From the NCBI GenBank assembly GCA_032622095.1, contig CP136061.1, positions 121,842,754 to 121,906,753 of the forward strand: DNA of 64,000 nt, in the 5' to 3' direction. The first letter of the stretch is position 1; each line of letters begins with the position of its first letter. The translations under genes were made by a program, and so were the position numbers. Of this stretch, positions 11,651-23,690 are shown piece by piece. Source of the DNA: Siphonodentalium dalli (Eukaryota > Mollusca > Scaphopoda > Gadilida > Siphonodentaliidae). The notes beneath the pieces were generated by a model, which did no database searches, was not told where the DNA came from, and saw nothing but the letters and a program-made list of their open reading frames with translations.

Positions 11651-11779
11651 TACAGTAATTCCCTAAATAATCGACTCCTTAACCACAGCAGAATTATGGG
11701 TAACTTTTCAGGATTAATCGGAAATATGGCTTGCCATTCATCGGAAAGCTCTCACCCGATTATTTAGGGCATTACTGTA
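11651..11779 (+). mobile_element. TA-flanked MITE (CAGTAAT family), copy A
   Basis: A 129-bp element bounded by TA. Its inverted ends read CAGTAATTCCCTAAATAATCG and the complement of CGATTATTTAGGGCATTACTG, one mismatch apart. The inside reads CCACAGCAGAATTATGGGTA and CATCGGAAAGCTCTC. TA duplication plus long TIRs suggests Tc1/mariner mobilisation. Related copies are at 27,049-27,157 and three times inside the 34-40 kb tandem block. Confidence 0.85.
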
Positions 11780-12341
11780 CTTAGAGTAAAGCAGATTGAT
11801 CACGTATGGTCAATTAAGGTGGCTCTGAGATAACTTATTTCAACAGTGCAGCATGGTCATAGAAAACAGTTCCAAAATTAAAACTCTCAGAAATTATTCA
11901 ACATATTGAAATTAATAGTTGCATTATAAAAGTGGAGCTCTTTACCTGTAGTAAGCTCTTGTTTATTTTCTGTGATAAAAAAACATATTTTCACGTAATA
12001 ATCGTGTTTTCTTGCTAAAGTCATTCTATATATTTGAACAGACACACTAATTAATAAGTGTACCAGATCACAACATTAGCTATCCGCTTTTGTGATTGTC
12101 ATAAGGTTTCAGTGGAAGATATATTTAAATGAGATTCTGGAAATATTCATTCTACTCAAAAAGATATTATCTAGTTTCGACTTATAAGTTATCTCTCTTT
12201 GAATTCTAAGAGTATATTTATGGTTCAGACAAAACAGATATCGATCTTATTATAAATGCAATCCATTATTTATGTATACATTCAGAAGCTGAAATTTCTT
12301 TGAGTGTGGGAAAACTGATCACATTAGAACCAACATAATAT
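11780..12341. other. no gene recognised
   Basis: AT-rich unique sequence without recognisable features. Confidence 0.4.
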
Positions 12342-12723
12342 CCTGCCAATATAAGATATGCATGTAGCATACAATCAAACACATGAGTACTCTCGAAGAC
12401 ACGATTACATCGGTTCATCGAATACACAATATAATTGCTTTGAAGACAATTGGAGTGATGGCGGACGGTATACGCATGCAAAATTTAGAAAGCATTGATT
12501 ATTAAAGGAAATCTCAGTGTATGTCCTCTGGAACCTGCCAATATAAGAAATGCATGTAGCATACAATCAAACACATGAGTACTCTCGAAGACACGATTAC
12601 ATCGGTTCATCGAATACACAATAAAATTGCTTTGAAGACAATTGGAGTGATGGCGGACGGCACGCATGTAAAATTTAGAAGGCATCGATTATTGAAGGAA
12701 ATCTCAGTTTATGTCCTCTGGAA
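12342..12723. repeat. 192-bp tandem duplication
   Basis: CCTGCCAATATAAG starts at 12,342 and again at 12,534. The two units are nearly identical across CATGTAGCATACAATCAAAC, the ACACGATTACATCGG block and GGAAATCTCAGT. Unit 2 lacks a TA dinucleotide and has a few substitutions. ORFs of 71 and 66 codons on the minus strand repeat the same peptide with only small changes, but nothing suggests they are translated. Confidence 0.95.
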
Positions 12724-13950
12724 TCGATAACATGATCCGCCTATATCAAACGGTGAGTAATTCCGATCCATTCGGTGGAATGTGAGATACCGATAGTCAA
12801 CCATCCCAAACAGTAATTAGGTACGTCCACGTGCAGTTGTATCGAAAGATAGTCAGTAAATATGCGACACTGGTAGAGGTATAACCTTTGATAAATCAGA
12901 TTTATGAGAAATTTAACTATACATATATCTGCATGGATTACTCTGTAATGTATACTGCAGGAAGTTGGGTAGATAACACATATATGTGTGCACGCGATAC
13001 AACATTGCAGAAGGAAGCAGCGTGCAGTTTGCATCAGTAACCAGATATCACCCCTTTTGAATGGCGTGACTATAGTGGTTGAAGTGAATATAGTGGTTGA
13101 AGTGGCTATCAATGCAACTGATTTACGCGTGTTTGTCCACGTGTTCTGCTAATCATTGACACTGTCCATGGATACAGTCATTGTCATTGTGGGTAACATT
13201 TGTTTTTAGCCATTCTGATGATGACAGCGAATAAAGAATTAAAATCAAATTGAAAACAGGAAAAGTGGCATCTTACCGCCTATAGTATATCCGGAGACAA
13301 TGCCTTTGAAGCGCCAAAGTCCGCAATTTTCACAAATCTCGTGAATCTGTGTGACTAAGATTATAATACGGCCTTAGGCCTATGTATACACGTATTAGAC
13401 ATATCTAGATATATCTATATGATGTTGAGCAAATAATTTGAATTGAATTGAGAGACACAATTCGTTGGCATCTTCAACGCTCGGATAATTCTAAACTTCC
13501 GTCAGGTATATTTAGTCTCGATTGAAAAACGTCATTCTTTTCTTAAATTGGTAGCTATAGTTACTAAAGTCGGCAACATGAAACAGTAGACTGTTAAGAC
13601 GCATTCGTATGTCACTTGAAGAAAATAAGATGTATTTGCATAAACACCAATAATGGCAGTATGCTAACAATACCATGCATAAAAACACAATAATTGTAAT
13701 AAATAACTACATGTGAACATGCATGTCTATATAACTAAATGTGTGGTGGCGTGCACAATATTCATTTAGAACGCTTATCAAAGAAGCACCGGCCCACGTT
13801 GCAGAAGAATGTGTGTCTGATATATCAAGAGTGTGGTTGGAATGGGTTAGGTCCTCCAATCGATTATTTTCGATATATAAACATAATAGTTCGTCGCTTT
13901 GCGGCTAATGAAGCTCATTTAACGCTGGGTTGTCCAGACTGGTTTGGGAA
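12724..13950. other. no gene recognised
   Basis: Mostly unique. A minus-strand ORF of 123 codons (12,741-13,112) and a plus-strand ORF of 100 codons (13,739-14,041) have no recognisable domain. A weak inverted repeat (CACGACAT / ATGTCGTCCACG) flanks 13,960-14,040. Confidence 0.4.
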
Positions 13951-14402
13951 CCTATTAATTTTGTCCACGACATCAATCAGGATTGTTGACAGGCGTTCCT
14001 TCAGGAACAATGAGACAGGACCGTTATGTCGTCCACGTTAGTAATTGAGGACGTCCGTTAAAGGACGGGATATACAGTTATCTGTTGTCCAATTCAGAAT
14101 ATAAATCGAGGATAAATCGAGGACGTTACCATATCATCGAGTCCAATAAGATACCAATTGATAGGAAAATAATTGGGGCTATATATAGCTATAATTCTCC
14201 ACTAACCTTAATTTGTTGCCGTGTGTGCGGACATAAGTCCTGTGGGATAAGGACTTTCTTTATATCAGAAGAAATTCGAGTAATTGATATTTTAACCATT
14301 CCAGGCTTAATGCATGGTATACATGCAGAATTTCACTAACAATGCATGTCCGTTTTGAAGCTTCGCATTGAGCTATATATACGATCAGTTATTATGATTA
14401 GA

Positions 14403-14792
14403 TTAACCCTTTACCCAACATAACGGCCCTGTGCCAATGCATTCTCTTATATATGCGAGTCGACCATAGGTCGCCTCGCATATATAAGAGAATGCATTGG
14501 CTTAACACGTTAAAAATTATAAAATTGTTAAGGAATGTAAGAAAAAATGGTAAAAAAAGATTTTGTTTAGGCCAATGCATTCTCTTATATATGCTAGGCG
14601 ACCTATGGTCGACTCGCATATATAAGAGAATGCATTGGCACAGGGCATAACTGTAACTATCACAATGTGGTCAATGAGCCGGTTCCAATGATATCCATAT
14701 TTGTATGGTTCTATTGAGACAGACCGAAGATATTTTAGGCTGTTGAAGCTTTATTTGGCCGGTTTTGGCCGGTTTGTTGGATAAAGGGTTAA
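14403..14792 (+). mobile_element. TTAA MITE family 1, copy A (uninterrupted)
   Basis: A 390-bp element bounded by TTAA, with TIRs CCCTTTACCCAACA and TGTTGGATAAAGGG. Each half contains a large hairpin: 14,432-14,500 and 14,572-14,639 have arms GCCAATGCATTCTCTTATAT and its complement. Both hairpins are centred on the palindrome CGACCTATGGTCG. The inside is an AAAATTATAAAATTGTTAA-rich spacer. The TTAA at 14,502-14,505 is the site where copy B received another MITE. piggyBac-like ends, no coding. Confidence 0.9.
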
Positions 14793-15830
14793 TGAAAATA
14801 GTCAGAAGAAAAAATATAACCGATATGTTTGGGGTTGATGGATTCCATTTACAAACATTTGAACAACAAAACCAGTGAGACAACCGTTTGTGTCATAAAT
14901 GCTGTCCACTTTTAATGCACAGCCGTTTTTCTGAGCAAGTGTATGGCTATGAAGCGCATTCAAATATAGTTACTATAATCACTGATATTCTGATACATAA
15001 AGGTTGTTTATTATTGTGTATAAATAGCTGTATATATCCACTTCGGTTTATATACTGCCCCGTGACCCATCATGTACTCACTTGGATGTGACCTTTCAAA
15101 AGGACGAATCATTTTTAAGGCGCTGTGCTCGGGAACTGTGCATGTTCGGTTGCGTGAAGCTATTGAGAAAAATGCAAGCGTGAATCCCCTAATTTTAACT
15201 AGCATTCTTGGTCGTAATTTATGGTGGCTATTGTAACGGACGTCGTACATCTGGTCGAATATCTCTCTGCGAATACAGACAGATGGACAATCGATAAATT
15301 CCAAGCACATTGCGTTTACCATATCAAATAGTATGATGCAGTATAGTGTATAATGGTTGCTTTGTAAGTCTTTATATGATTTCGAGGGTTAAATGTATCA
15401 TACTTGAGGCAGGATTAATTGGTTATATGTAATGATAGTGGTAAACATGCTCTCAGTAACCATGGCCAGTAAGCTGTTTATACTTCAGATGCGAAATTCA
15501 TTGCTGAGAAATTAGTGCGTTCGTGTCCTCTTCACTTTATGCCATTCTCTTATCTATATATGAGAAAGAAAAAAGCGTGACAAATTGTACGGAAGGATAT
15601 AGCTCAAGTACTGCTGATAACCCATTCTTGTGTGGTTCTAATCTTTCAAAAAGAACTTTTCTTTCGTGTTATCATTTCGCAAATTATCAAACGTCTAGAC
15701 AATCCAAAACCGACTGCCTCTACATGATGTTATCTCGCAAATGATCACATCCCATGAGAAGTTAAATTTACGCATTTATTGGTACACTAGCTAAAACAGG
15801 CTTCCTTCAGGGTCTTTAATCAGCGGCGTA
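14793..15830. other. no gene recognised
   Basis: Unique sequence with a 103-codon minus-strand ORF (15,011-15,322) and a 73-codon plus-strand ORF (15,523-15,744). Neither shows a domain or splice context that I can defend. Confidence 0.4.
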
Positions 15831-15835
15831 GCGGC

Positions 15836-16105
15836 CTACTACCCATTTGTGCGATTCGCGCACATTTTGATATTTTGAACAGTTTGATTTAAAAATAAAA
15901 AATAAAAATCTCAATTCAAAAAATAAAAACTTTTAAAAAATATATGAATTTTTTTTTTTTTTTTTTTAATAAATTTTTTTTTATAAGTTAAAACGCTGTT
16001 ATAATATCCGCCTGGGTACCTCGAGTCACCACATCAAATGTCGTTGAAATCGGTCCAGGTGTCAGGGGAAAAAATGCGAACAGATCCTGCCCTATTATAT
16101 ATATA
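15836..16105 (+). repeat. dispersed repeat with retroelement-like 3' tail, copy A
   Basis: Begins with a GTGCGATTCGCGCACATTTTG hairpin phrase, then an A/T homopolymer tract (15,885-15,985). It ends with AACGCTGTTATAAT, GAGTCACCACATCAAAT, GTTGAAATCGGTCCAGG and a TATATATAGAT tail. The same ordered blocks occur at 44,400-45,345. The CAAATnnNGTTGAAATCGGT phrase before an AT-rich tail resembles 3' ends of RTE-type LINEs and their SINEs; that assignment is inference. Confidence 0.6.
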
Positions 16106-16221
16106 GATGCATGGATATAATGTGGTTCTTAAGGTGAAATTCTTATATGATTTCAAGACTAAAATTCGCCCACATAAATTCGCAGTAATTTACAATATCA
16201 CTTCCGATCCAGTTCTGTTAC

Positions 16222-16341
16222 TTAACCCTTTCAGTGCCGAGTCCGGTTTTTGTATCCACCCATATTTCCTTGATCATTTTTCAAATTTATTGATTAAAAT
16301 AATGTGATACATTGATGGAAAGAGCTCACTGAAAGGGTTAA
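16222..16341 (+). mobile_element. TTAA MITE family 6
   Basis: A 120-bp element with TTAA at both ends, TIRs CCCTTTCAGTG and CACTGAAAGGG, and an AT-rich centre (CAAATTTATTGATTAAAATA). Only one copy is seen in the window. The TTAACCC ends suggest piggyBac-type transposition. Confidence 0.85.
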
Positions 16342-16944
16342 GGTGAATATCAATACAAACAGTACGTGCCCCGAGAGGGGCATACCCTGAATCCATCAGT
16401 GGCTAACGGACATGGTGTGACCGATCACCATTACATCAAGCAAAACGTGGTGATTGTCAGAAAAAAGTACCACTTAGCTCGATATATTGACAACGTCATC
16501 AATTTACCCACGAAAGATTTCATTTATAACGCGGTTGCGTAACGAGCAAATTAAGGACTTCCGACTCGGTTTCCCTTCTATTTCATTTATATCGAAAGCT
16601 AACGTTACACAAACGAGGTGAGACATGCAATATGCTGATGTGGAGGAGTAGGTCAAACAGACAGTAAAACAACCACAATTTAGAATTTTCCCTCACCCGA
16701 CACTGCTAAAACATTGGTAGGCAAGAACCATATCAAGGAACCATTATTTGGTTCTTGTGTCAATATATTTGACACGTCAACAGACAGTGCTCAGCCACTG
16801 AGCCACCAAAGTACGTAAATTATATGTACTTCGGGCGTCTATGTGAATAACATATTATATGGTGCACGTAGCGAAACAGGATGTGCTCCGAGTCAACCGT
16901 GTGCTCATCACAACGTCGACGCCAACTGCATGGCACCCCATGGA
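16342..16944. other. no gene recognised
   Basis: Unique sequence between two MITEs; no feature supported. Confidence 0.4.
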
Positions 16945-17940
16945 TTAACCCTTTACCCAACAGAACGGCCATGTGCCAATGCATTCTCTTATATATGCGA
17001 GTCGACCATAGGTCGCCTCGCATATATAAGAGAATGCATTGGCTTAAAGGGGTACTGTACGCCATTTTCAATAAATTCCCGGTGATAACAACGATCTATT
17101 ATCGATACTATATAGAAATATAAGTAATTTGAGTCGAAGATGTATTCTGTAAACGCTCAGGTTAATAGGCTATCTTAAAATTTAATAATTTAAAAGTTAA
17201 TAATTTAATATAAATTGATTTTATGGCTCCAGCCATAAAATGGCGTCTCTTAAAATTGGAATTTCCGTGTACAAAACGTAATCAAATTATAATTGAGGGA
17301 TACTGGATTAATAAAACAATTGCACACACGATCGTTTGAAACATTATGCTTATACGGGGAGAAAACCCAAGCCACTCATTGACTAGTGACCATACACTAA
17401 CTTAAATGAGTATATGGGACTGCTAAGCATATAATATAATGTTTATTTGATTCATTTGGTTGAAAACTGTACAAAAATTACTCGACAACGACAATTTGTA
17501 TTTTTGCATTCCGGTAAATTTGCCATCCGTAACAATACTTCGTACTCAACAGACTTTCAAAAAATGGAAAAGTTGTTACCTTATTCACCGACTCGGGGAT
17601 TATAGAAACCAACAACAACATCTTGGGTACAGTACCCCTTTAACACATTAAAAATTATAAAATTGTTAAAGAATATAAAAAAAAATGGTAAAAAGTGTTA
17701 AAAAAAGATTTTTTTTAGGCCAATGCATTCTCTTATATATGCGAGACGACCTATGGTCGACTCGCATATTTAAGAGAATGCATTGGCACAGGGCATAACT
17801 GTAACTATCACAATGTGGTCAAGGAGCCGGTTCCAATGATATCCATATGTGTATGGTTCTATTGAGACAGACCGAAGATATTTTAGGCTGTTGAAGCTTT
17901 ATTTGGCCGGTTTTGGCCGGTTTGTTGGGTAAAGGGTTAA
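16945..17940 (+). mobile_element. TTAA MITE family 1, copy B (interrupted)
   Basis: Same ends and same two hairpins as the copy at 14,403-14,792, including the flanking TTAA at 16,945 and 17,937. A 600-bp element of family 2 sits at its internal TTAA (17,044-17,643). Without that insert and one TTAA, the copy would be about 396 bp and collinear with copy A. Confidence 0.92.
17044..17643 (-). mobile_element. TTAA MITE family 2, copy A (nested)
   Basis: TTAA on both sides, TIRs AGGGGTACTGTAC and GTACAGTACCCCT. Internal phrases include AATAAATTCCCGGTGA, TCGAAGATGTATTC and a short hairpin TTTATGGCTCCAGCCATAAAA. It is oriented opposite to the copies at 26,123-26,688 and 40,167-41,357. Copy A of family 1 shows the empty TTAA site, so this insertion is younger than the spread of family 1. 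Confidence 0.92.
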
Positions 17941-18654
17941 GTCTGTGAATACAACAAGACAGACAATGATAACTGTGGGGTCGCTCACCAGACTGTAAAG
18001 GCGGAGAAGACTGGGACTCTGAAGACTACAATAGTCAGTACTTGTCAAATCACCATAAAACAAGTTGTTGTAAACAGGGACACAGGTAGAGGGTCTTCGT
18101 TGAATGTTGGGACGGGAGATATGGGGGGTGTCCACCTTGAAATTTCTAACTGCACACCCTCCCCTCCCCAATAGATCAGTGCCCATTACCTCCCAACTAA
18201 ACCAAACTAAATTACAATTAATACTTCAAGATCCCGAACTGTTGGAAATTTATCAAAACCTTACTGATGATACCGGTATATATCAAAATTATTACATGTA
18301 ATATAGCAATCTATATACAAATACCAAGTGGGTGAGGGAGTGTTAAATATCCTATGCCTGCCCACATTTGAACCAAATGTACATTTAAATTCCAATCTAT
18401 GAGATCCATTGATCTAGTAATTTCAAAGGGTATAATATAGAAGTTGAAGTGAGTTCATTTTCCTTAGAATAAGTACAAAATTAAGGGAAGGGTTATCCAC
18501 ATGGCACCTCTGATAAGTGTTCCTTGAAATCATCATCATAATAAATAAAACACATCGTTATCACATACGAAAAGGAGTTAATAGCTTATATAAAGATAAT
18601 ATTGTAATACTTGCCTGTACAACTACATAGAACACAGCACATGGGAATTAACTC
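17941..18654. other. no gene recognised
   Basis: Unique sequence with short ORFs only. Confidence 0.4.
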
Positions 18655-18895
18655 TCGATGAAAGGGCTTCCCTTTTAAGGATGTCCCCGTAGCCGAAGCG
18701 GTTAGGTCGTAGATACGACTATCACAGTCTGGGTTAGACGAGGTTGGCGCGGGTTCGAACACCGTCATGGATGAAAATCTGGACAGATTTTCAAGCTCGA
18801 TTTGGTTTGAGGGAGATCTCAATATTCCATTCCGATCGACATATGGCCATTTCGATAAGAAATGAGAATTTGTTACACGAACTAACCGCTTCGAA
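18655..18895 (+). mobile_element. tRNA-derived SINE, copy A
   Basis: A tRNA-like head carries an A box TAGCCGAAGCGG (18,690-18,701) and a B box GGTTCGAACACC (18,752-18,763) about 50 bases apart, as in RNA polymerase III promoters. It is followed by a tRNA-unrelated body (GATTTTCAAGCTCGA, GAGATCTCAAT, CCGATCGAC, CATTTCGATAA, GAGAATTTGTT). The same head and body occur in opposite orientation at 62,680-62,905, which makes a dispersed SINE more likely than a functional tRNA. No 3' poly-A is visible. A 32-bp palindrome (CATGCCAACTATATA...) follows at 18,900-18,931. Confidence 0.85.
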
Positions 18896-18931
18896 CAATC
18901 ATGCCAACTATATATCTATATAGTTGGCATG

Positions 18932-21289
18932 ATTTTGAGTCTTTTTCTTGGTTCAAACAGATTGAGACAAATTAAGCAATTCAGTTGTTATTTCCAAAGA
19001 GAAAGGGCGTATGCAAAGAGCAAGTGGAAGATACATGTAAATATTTGCGTGAGAAGAGTTCTCAATAATTATTTTGGCCGAGAATATGATTTTGTGTTTC
19101 GTTTCCGAGTCCATTGGATACATATGCCAAATAACAGATTGAGCTAACATAAAATAAGACAATCAATTTGAGACGATGATGAGAAATCAGTATTATACCT
19201 TCTGTTGGTTCTAATTGTACCAAACGCGAAAACAGTAAAATAAGTTCTGCCTCATGGGACTGCATGTCTCGAATTCATCCTGTAATGTCTGATGTACCGG
19301 CAAACTAATACGTTATGAAGGAGAAAGTGAACGTGGCGAGAACATCGTCATGATTTACAAGCGAGCTGTTTCGTGCCTAATGATAAGTTCTATATAATGG
19401 TACTAAATTCATATTCTGCTGCGATACCTTTGTTTAGGGAAATTGCCCATGTACGCACGCTGGTGTCTTCAACAGCTGTTTTGTTGCGTTCGCCAACATG
19501 ATTTAACCAACGCCTCGTGTAGCTCACGGTTTCAGTCACATGCATCGTGAAGAATGTAAATACAGACTTCGTATTCGTATTCGAAATCTCATCACAATAG
19601 TGCATGCATGGTCGCAAGACAGTCTGCTCCAGAGTCCATATACAGTTACTTGAACAGGTGTATTGCTCATTAGCGGCCTATTTGATCTAATCTCCCGGTG
19701 AAACATATTTGTTAGAATGATATCACTGTTTTATTGCTGATGATTTTCTTCAGGTGAGTGACTATAGAGATCCATGCTGATATATTTACACTCACACGCA
19801 TTCCCGGTGTGGAACATGAATGCATGACTTTGGTTGGTCGATATTACGTCACGTGACGTCGCACGCGGACACCTACATGCTTCCACGTTGTATAGACGCA
19901 ACTTGCAGCGAGCTACGAGAATAACGTTGGCAATGGGCGATATACAATGCTCTTTTTGTCTGCCAGTTGACTCGGTTGAGTGTAAATATAAGTATTAAAT
20001 CGATGTTGATTGTGTTGCGTTCTATACATAGGGTATGGATGCAAGTTAGTCTGACATGTTTATGCGTGGAACGCTTTCGCAAATCAACAACCTTTTCTTA
20101 AATAATATCATAAAGTAAAATATGTATACATGCACATGGACTCTGCATTTATATATAGCATGAGATAGTACATAAGGGCAGAATTCAGTCCCCTACTGAT
20201 CGCTGCCATTATACGTATGTATGCGTAATTAAATCTAACATTTTAATTAAAGAGTTTTGTCAGTTACAACTCATGCTGGTTCTATCTAACCAGTATCCAA
20301 TCGGTTTATCAGAATAATGCAAAATGAAACATAACTGACAAAAGTCTTAAATAAAAAAAATGAGCGATTTCCATATAATCTGTGTACATAGTGACAGTGC
20401 TCAAACCAGCGTAGCATGGGACTGAATTATGTCTTGCAGTTTGCAACATGACAGTAACATTATTTTGGCTCAATACAATAAGTATACAGGCTTTAGAAAA
20501 CGTAAACATTTTGAGAAAAATACTCAAAAATATATGCTCCACAAAAAGGACAGAAGATGGAGTTGTGATCATGTCAAATATCCGTATCCAATATGCAGTA
20601 TTGTCAGGCATCTATATGCGGTTGAGCATTGGATGCCGTTATGCCATCGGGTGTGACGATTGTCCGGGATATGATACGATACCATAGTTTATTTTGTAAA
20701 TCATGACACCCTTTTGGGCAGAAATATTTACGATAATAATAAAAACATATTATAATGTATGATTGTAATGATTGGTATCAAGAAAGAAAATGATCTCAGT
20801 CCCGCGGTCATTATATATGCAACCAAGTGTTGGCAATAAATATAATTTGAGCAAATAGTCCTTATTGTCAAACTATGGGTGCTAGTTTACTAGTCGTGAT
20901 CTGAGTAGAATTTTAAGGACACCAAGTGCACTGTGCAATTGTAAATATGAGTCTAATGTTTATTGAAGTTCAAGCGTGATATAATTCATGAATAACCTTG
21001 TTGAGGAGCAAGGGCACATTTTGCACGTCTATAGTCGTGGTTTTACAACTATATTATCAACGCGCATGAATCGTTTCGCACACTACAGCACAATACACTC
21101 AAGAGCTGACCTGGAAAAACGCTTTCCTCCAACACACAGGTTTATATGTCGCGCACCATAGAAAATTGAGCTCCCGGAACCACTGGCGGGCAAATGTTTG
21201 TATACTCCAATGTCAAGAGGTAGACCGTTCACCCATGTCCCGACAGTTTTGTGTATGCAAATTAATGTTAATGTGTATTCTTTATAATC
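18932..21289. other. unique sequence, no gene recognised
   Basis: More than 2 kb without repeats I can identify. ORFs up to 100 codons (20,309-20,611 minus) lack domains and recognisable splice sites. Confidence 0.4.
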
Positions 21290-21524
21290 TTGCTGGTTAT
21301 TACGCCACCGTAGTGTGGTGTTTATTGCTTTTGGTTTTTTTGTATCGCATGGGCGATCGATAATTCACTGGGTGATTGTACATTCGGCAAACCTCGTCAG
21401 ATTCCGTCACCGTTTCATCGTACCGATAATTACGAGAGTACAACTAAGATTGGCACATGTGTTTACGTCACCGGTGTAATTGTGGGGACATGCTTCTATT
21501 ATGAAGGTTTGCTATCCCGAAGGT

Positions 21525-22090
21525 TCTCTATTCCGAAGGTTTTTGTTATTTTTAGGTTAATTCTATATTTTAAAGTATTGAGACTAATTTGAGAGGGTTC
21601 ATTTTCACAAAGATTCTTTATATGGAGTGTGCGCTCACATCCGAACTGATCATGCGCGCACACCGATACAGATACAGGAGGAAATAACTTAACTTAGAAC
21701 ATTAAATGTGATTTTGTTTTGTTTTCGCTGGTTTTCTTGAGATTTTATGTCATTACGTGGGCCCATACCTTTGAATTCTTGGCATATACTATGAATGCTG
21801 TGGTATATATGGACCCTCCCGCATTGGGACATGACATAGGTTCAGTTGACTTAAGTGGTGTTCTGTGTGTGCTCCAATTTGGAGTTCATTATTTTAAGGG
21901 CCAAGTTTAGAATTTTATGGGTCCATACCTTTGAACTCTGGGCATATAATATGAATATTGGGGGGCATGGCTCTATTCCGACGGTTCACTATCCCGAAGG
22001 TCCACTATTCCGAAATTTCTCTGAATGTTCGCTATTCCGAAGGTTCACCAATCCGAAGGTTCGTTATTCCGAAGGTTCTGTGTTCCAAAG
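21525..22090 (+). repeat. 16-bp minisatellite tracts CCGAAGGTTCNCTATT
   Basis: Two clusters (about 21,513-21,543 and 21,975-22,085) of imperfect 16-bp units, separated by the CATTAAATGTGATTTTGTTT block. The reverse-complement clusters lie at 61,605-61,715 and 62,065-62,200. Confidence 0.8.
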
Positions 22091-22689
22091 ATTTTTTTTA
22101 TTTTAAGGTTAATTCTATATTCTAAAGTAACGAGAGGGTTCATTATCACGAAGATTCTTTTTATGAAGGAAATAACGTAAAACATTAAATGTGATTTTGT
22201 TTTGTTTTCGAGGGTTTTCTTGAGTTTAATGTCATTACGTATGACCTTATTTCTCATTACATATTCACGCCAAGGAGCCCACACAATTGCTATGTTACGA
22301 TTCGATTTAATGTGATTATGTGTGACCTAATATCTCAATAATCTGAGGCAAGAGTACGCCTGCTAAAGGCGAATTATAACAGTTGGGGGTATAACGCTCA
22401 ATAAATACTGGAGGCTATAACAAACTGCGCAGTAGAATATCGCTGAATGGACGAGTATGAGATGAGCCTAAATGCAATTGTGACTTTGTTTAAAGGCCCA
22501 CTTAATTTTCGAGTCATTAATTTTTTATAGTATATACGGTTTTAATAACAATTTATGCCATAAAATTTGAATAAACTACTATAATTCATCACCATTTGAA
22601 AGGCAGAATACTTCTATCTCCTAGTTTGAAACACCTTCAAAATACCGCGTCGTATATCTAGCAATTAGCAACCAACATGTCCTCCTCGG

Positions 22690-23265
22690 CTTTCCATAGA
22701 TTTCAACGTAATTTGATACCTATGGGTATTTGTGTCCGGGAAGTGTTTTGAACGGGTCAAATCGTGACCCCGACCTGACCTTGACCTTTAAAACTGTCAA
22801 TGCAAGGTCAATTTGGGTAAAACGGACAAATTTCGGCGAAATTTGATACTAGGGATACTTTGATCTGAGGAGAGTTTTGAACGGGTCAAATCGTGACCTC
22901 GGCCTGACCTTGACCTTCAATATGGCCAATCAAAGGTCAACTCGGATAAAACGGATAGATTTCGACGAAATTTGATACCTATGGGTACTTTTGTCGGGGG
23001 GGGGTGTTTTGGACGGGTCAAATCATGACTCTGACCTTACCTTGACCTTCAAAATTGTTAATTAAAGGTCAAGTTGGGTAAAACGGACGGATTTCGACGA
23101 AATTTGATACCTATGGGTAGTTTTCTACGGGTGGGGGTGTTTTGGACTGGACAAATCATGACCCTGACCTGACCTTGACTTTCGAAATAGTCAATTGAAG
23201 GTCAAATCGCACCTTTCACCGGAAAGCAGATGTGAAACAGCCCGGGTGAAGTCGGGCCTATCAGC
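22690..23265 (+). repeat. ~145-bp tandem array, TGACCTTGACCTT family, copy A
   Basis: Four units each contain TTTCGACGAAATTTGATACC, TATGGGTA, GTGTTTTGGACGGGTCAAAT and TGACCTTGACCTTCAA. It ends in a GC hairpin (AGCCCGGG...GTCGGGCC). The copy at 60,300-60,985 is inverted and has about five units. Confidence 0.85.
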
Positions 23266-23514
23266 TTGTGTAATAAAGAAGACAGTTTGATGAAAGTAAT
23301 GTATGCCACGAGAAACGGGAAAACTTGAAATATGGAAGTACGCAAATTTCCCGCATAAAATTTGAAAGCTAGTTTATAGAATAATTGTATTATTATTTAT
23401 ATTTATGGCTAATAATACGATCTTGGTGGCGTTACCATTTCTGACTATGGTTTTCTTGTTATACAATGTCTCACATATATATAATAGAATGGCTACACCT
23501 GGTATATTGATAGG

Positions 23515-23690
23515 TTAACCATTTCTATACTAAATGGATTATCCCAGACCAGTCAGTTAAAAAGTATACATCGGAAGGGTATATTATTGATTGGGGGATG
23601 TTAAGGTGATAAAAGCAGACGACAGATAAATAAAAGTATAGAAGGAGTCATATTTACGGTCATTTCTTGATCTATAGAAAGTGCTGAAAC
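23515..23690 (+). mobile_element. TTAA MITE family 5, copy D (deleted)
   Basis: Left TTAACC, TCTATACTAAATGGATT, AAAAGTATACATCGG and GCAGACGACAGA match family 5. The central palindrome is lost and the right end is only TATAGAAAGTGCTGAA. Confidence 0.7.

Larger units (their letters stand above)
21290..23456 (+). mobile_element. 2.2-kb composite repeat, copy A
   Basis: Homologous along its length to 60,094-62,385 on the other strand. Ordered parts: a TTACGCCAC / GGGTGATTG left block; a 16-bp minisatellite (CCGAAGGTTCNCTATT); a CATTAAATGTGATTTTGTTT block; a second minisatellite tract; a AAAGGCCCACTTAATTTTCGA block; a tandem array of ~145-bp TGACCTTGACCTT units; a hairpin AGCCCGGGTGAAGTCGGGC; and a right block ending near ACTATGGTTTTCT. 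No ORF with a known domain. The hairpin followed by CAGCTTG (CAGCTAG in copy B) is Helitron-like, but homology continues past it. Confidence 0.8.

Noticed and set aside
18680-18775. Functional tRNA gene (A and B boxes present)
   Set aside because: The acceptor ends do not pair convincingly and the same head-plus-body unit occurs at 62.7-62.9 kb, so a SINE fits better.
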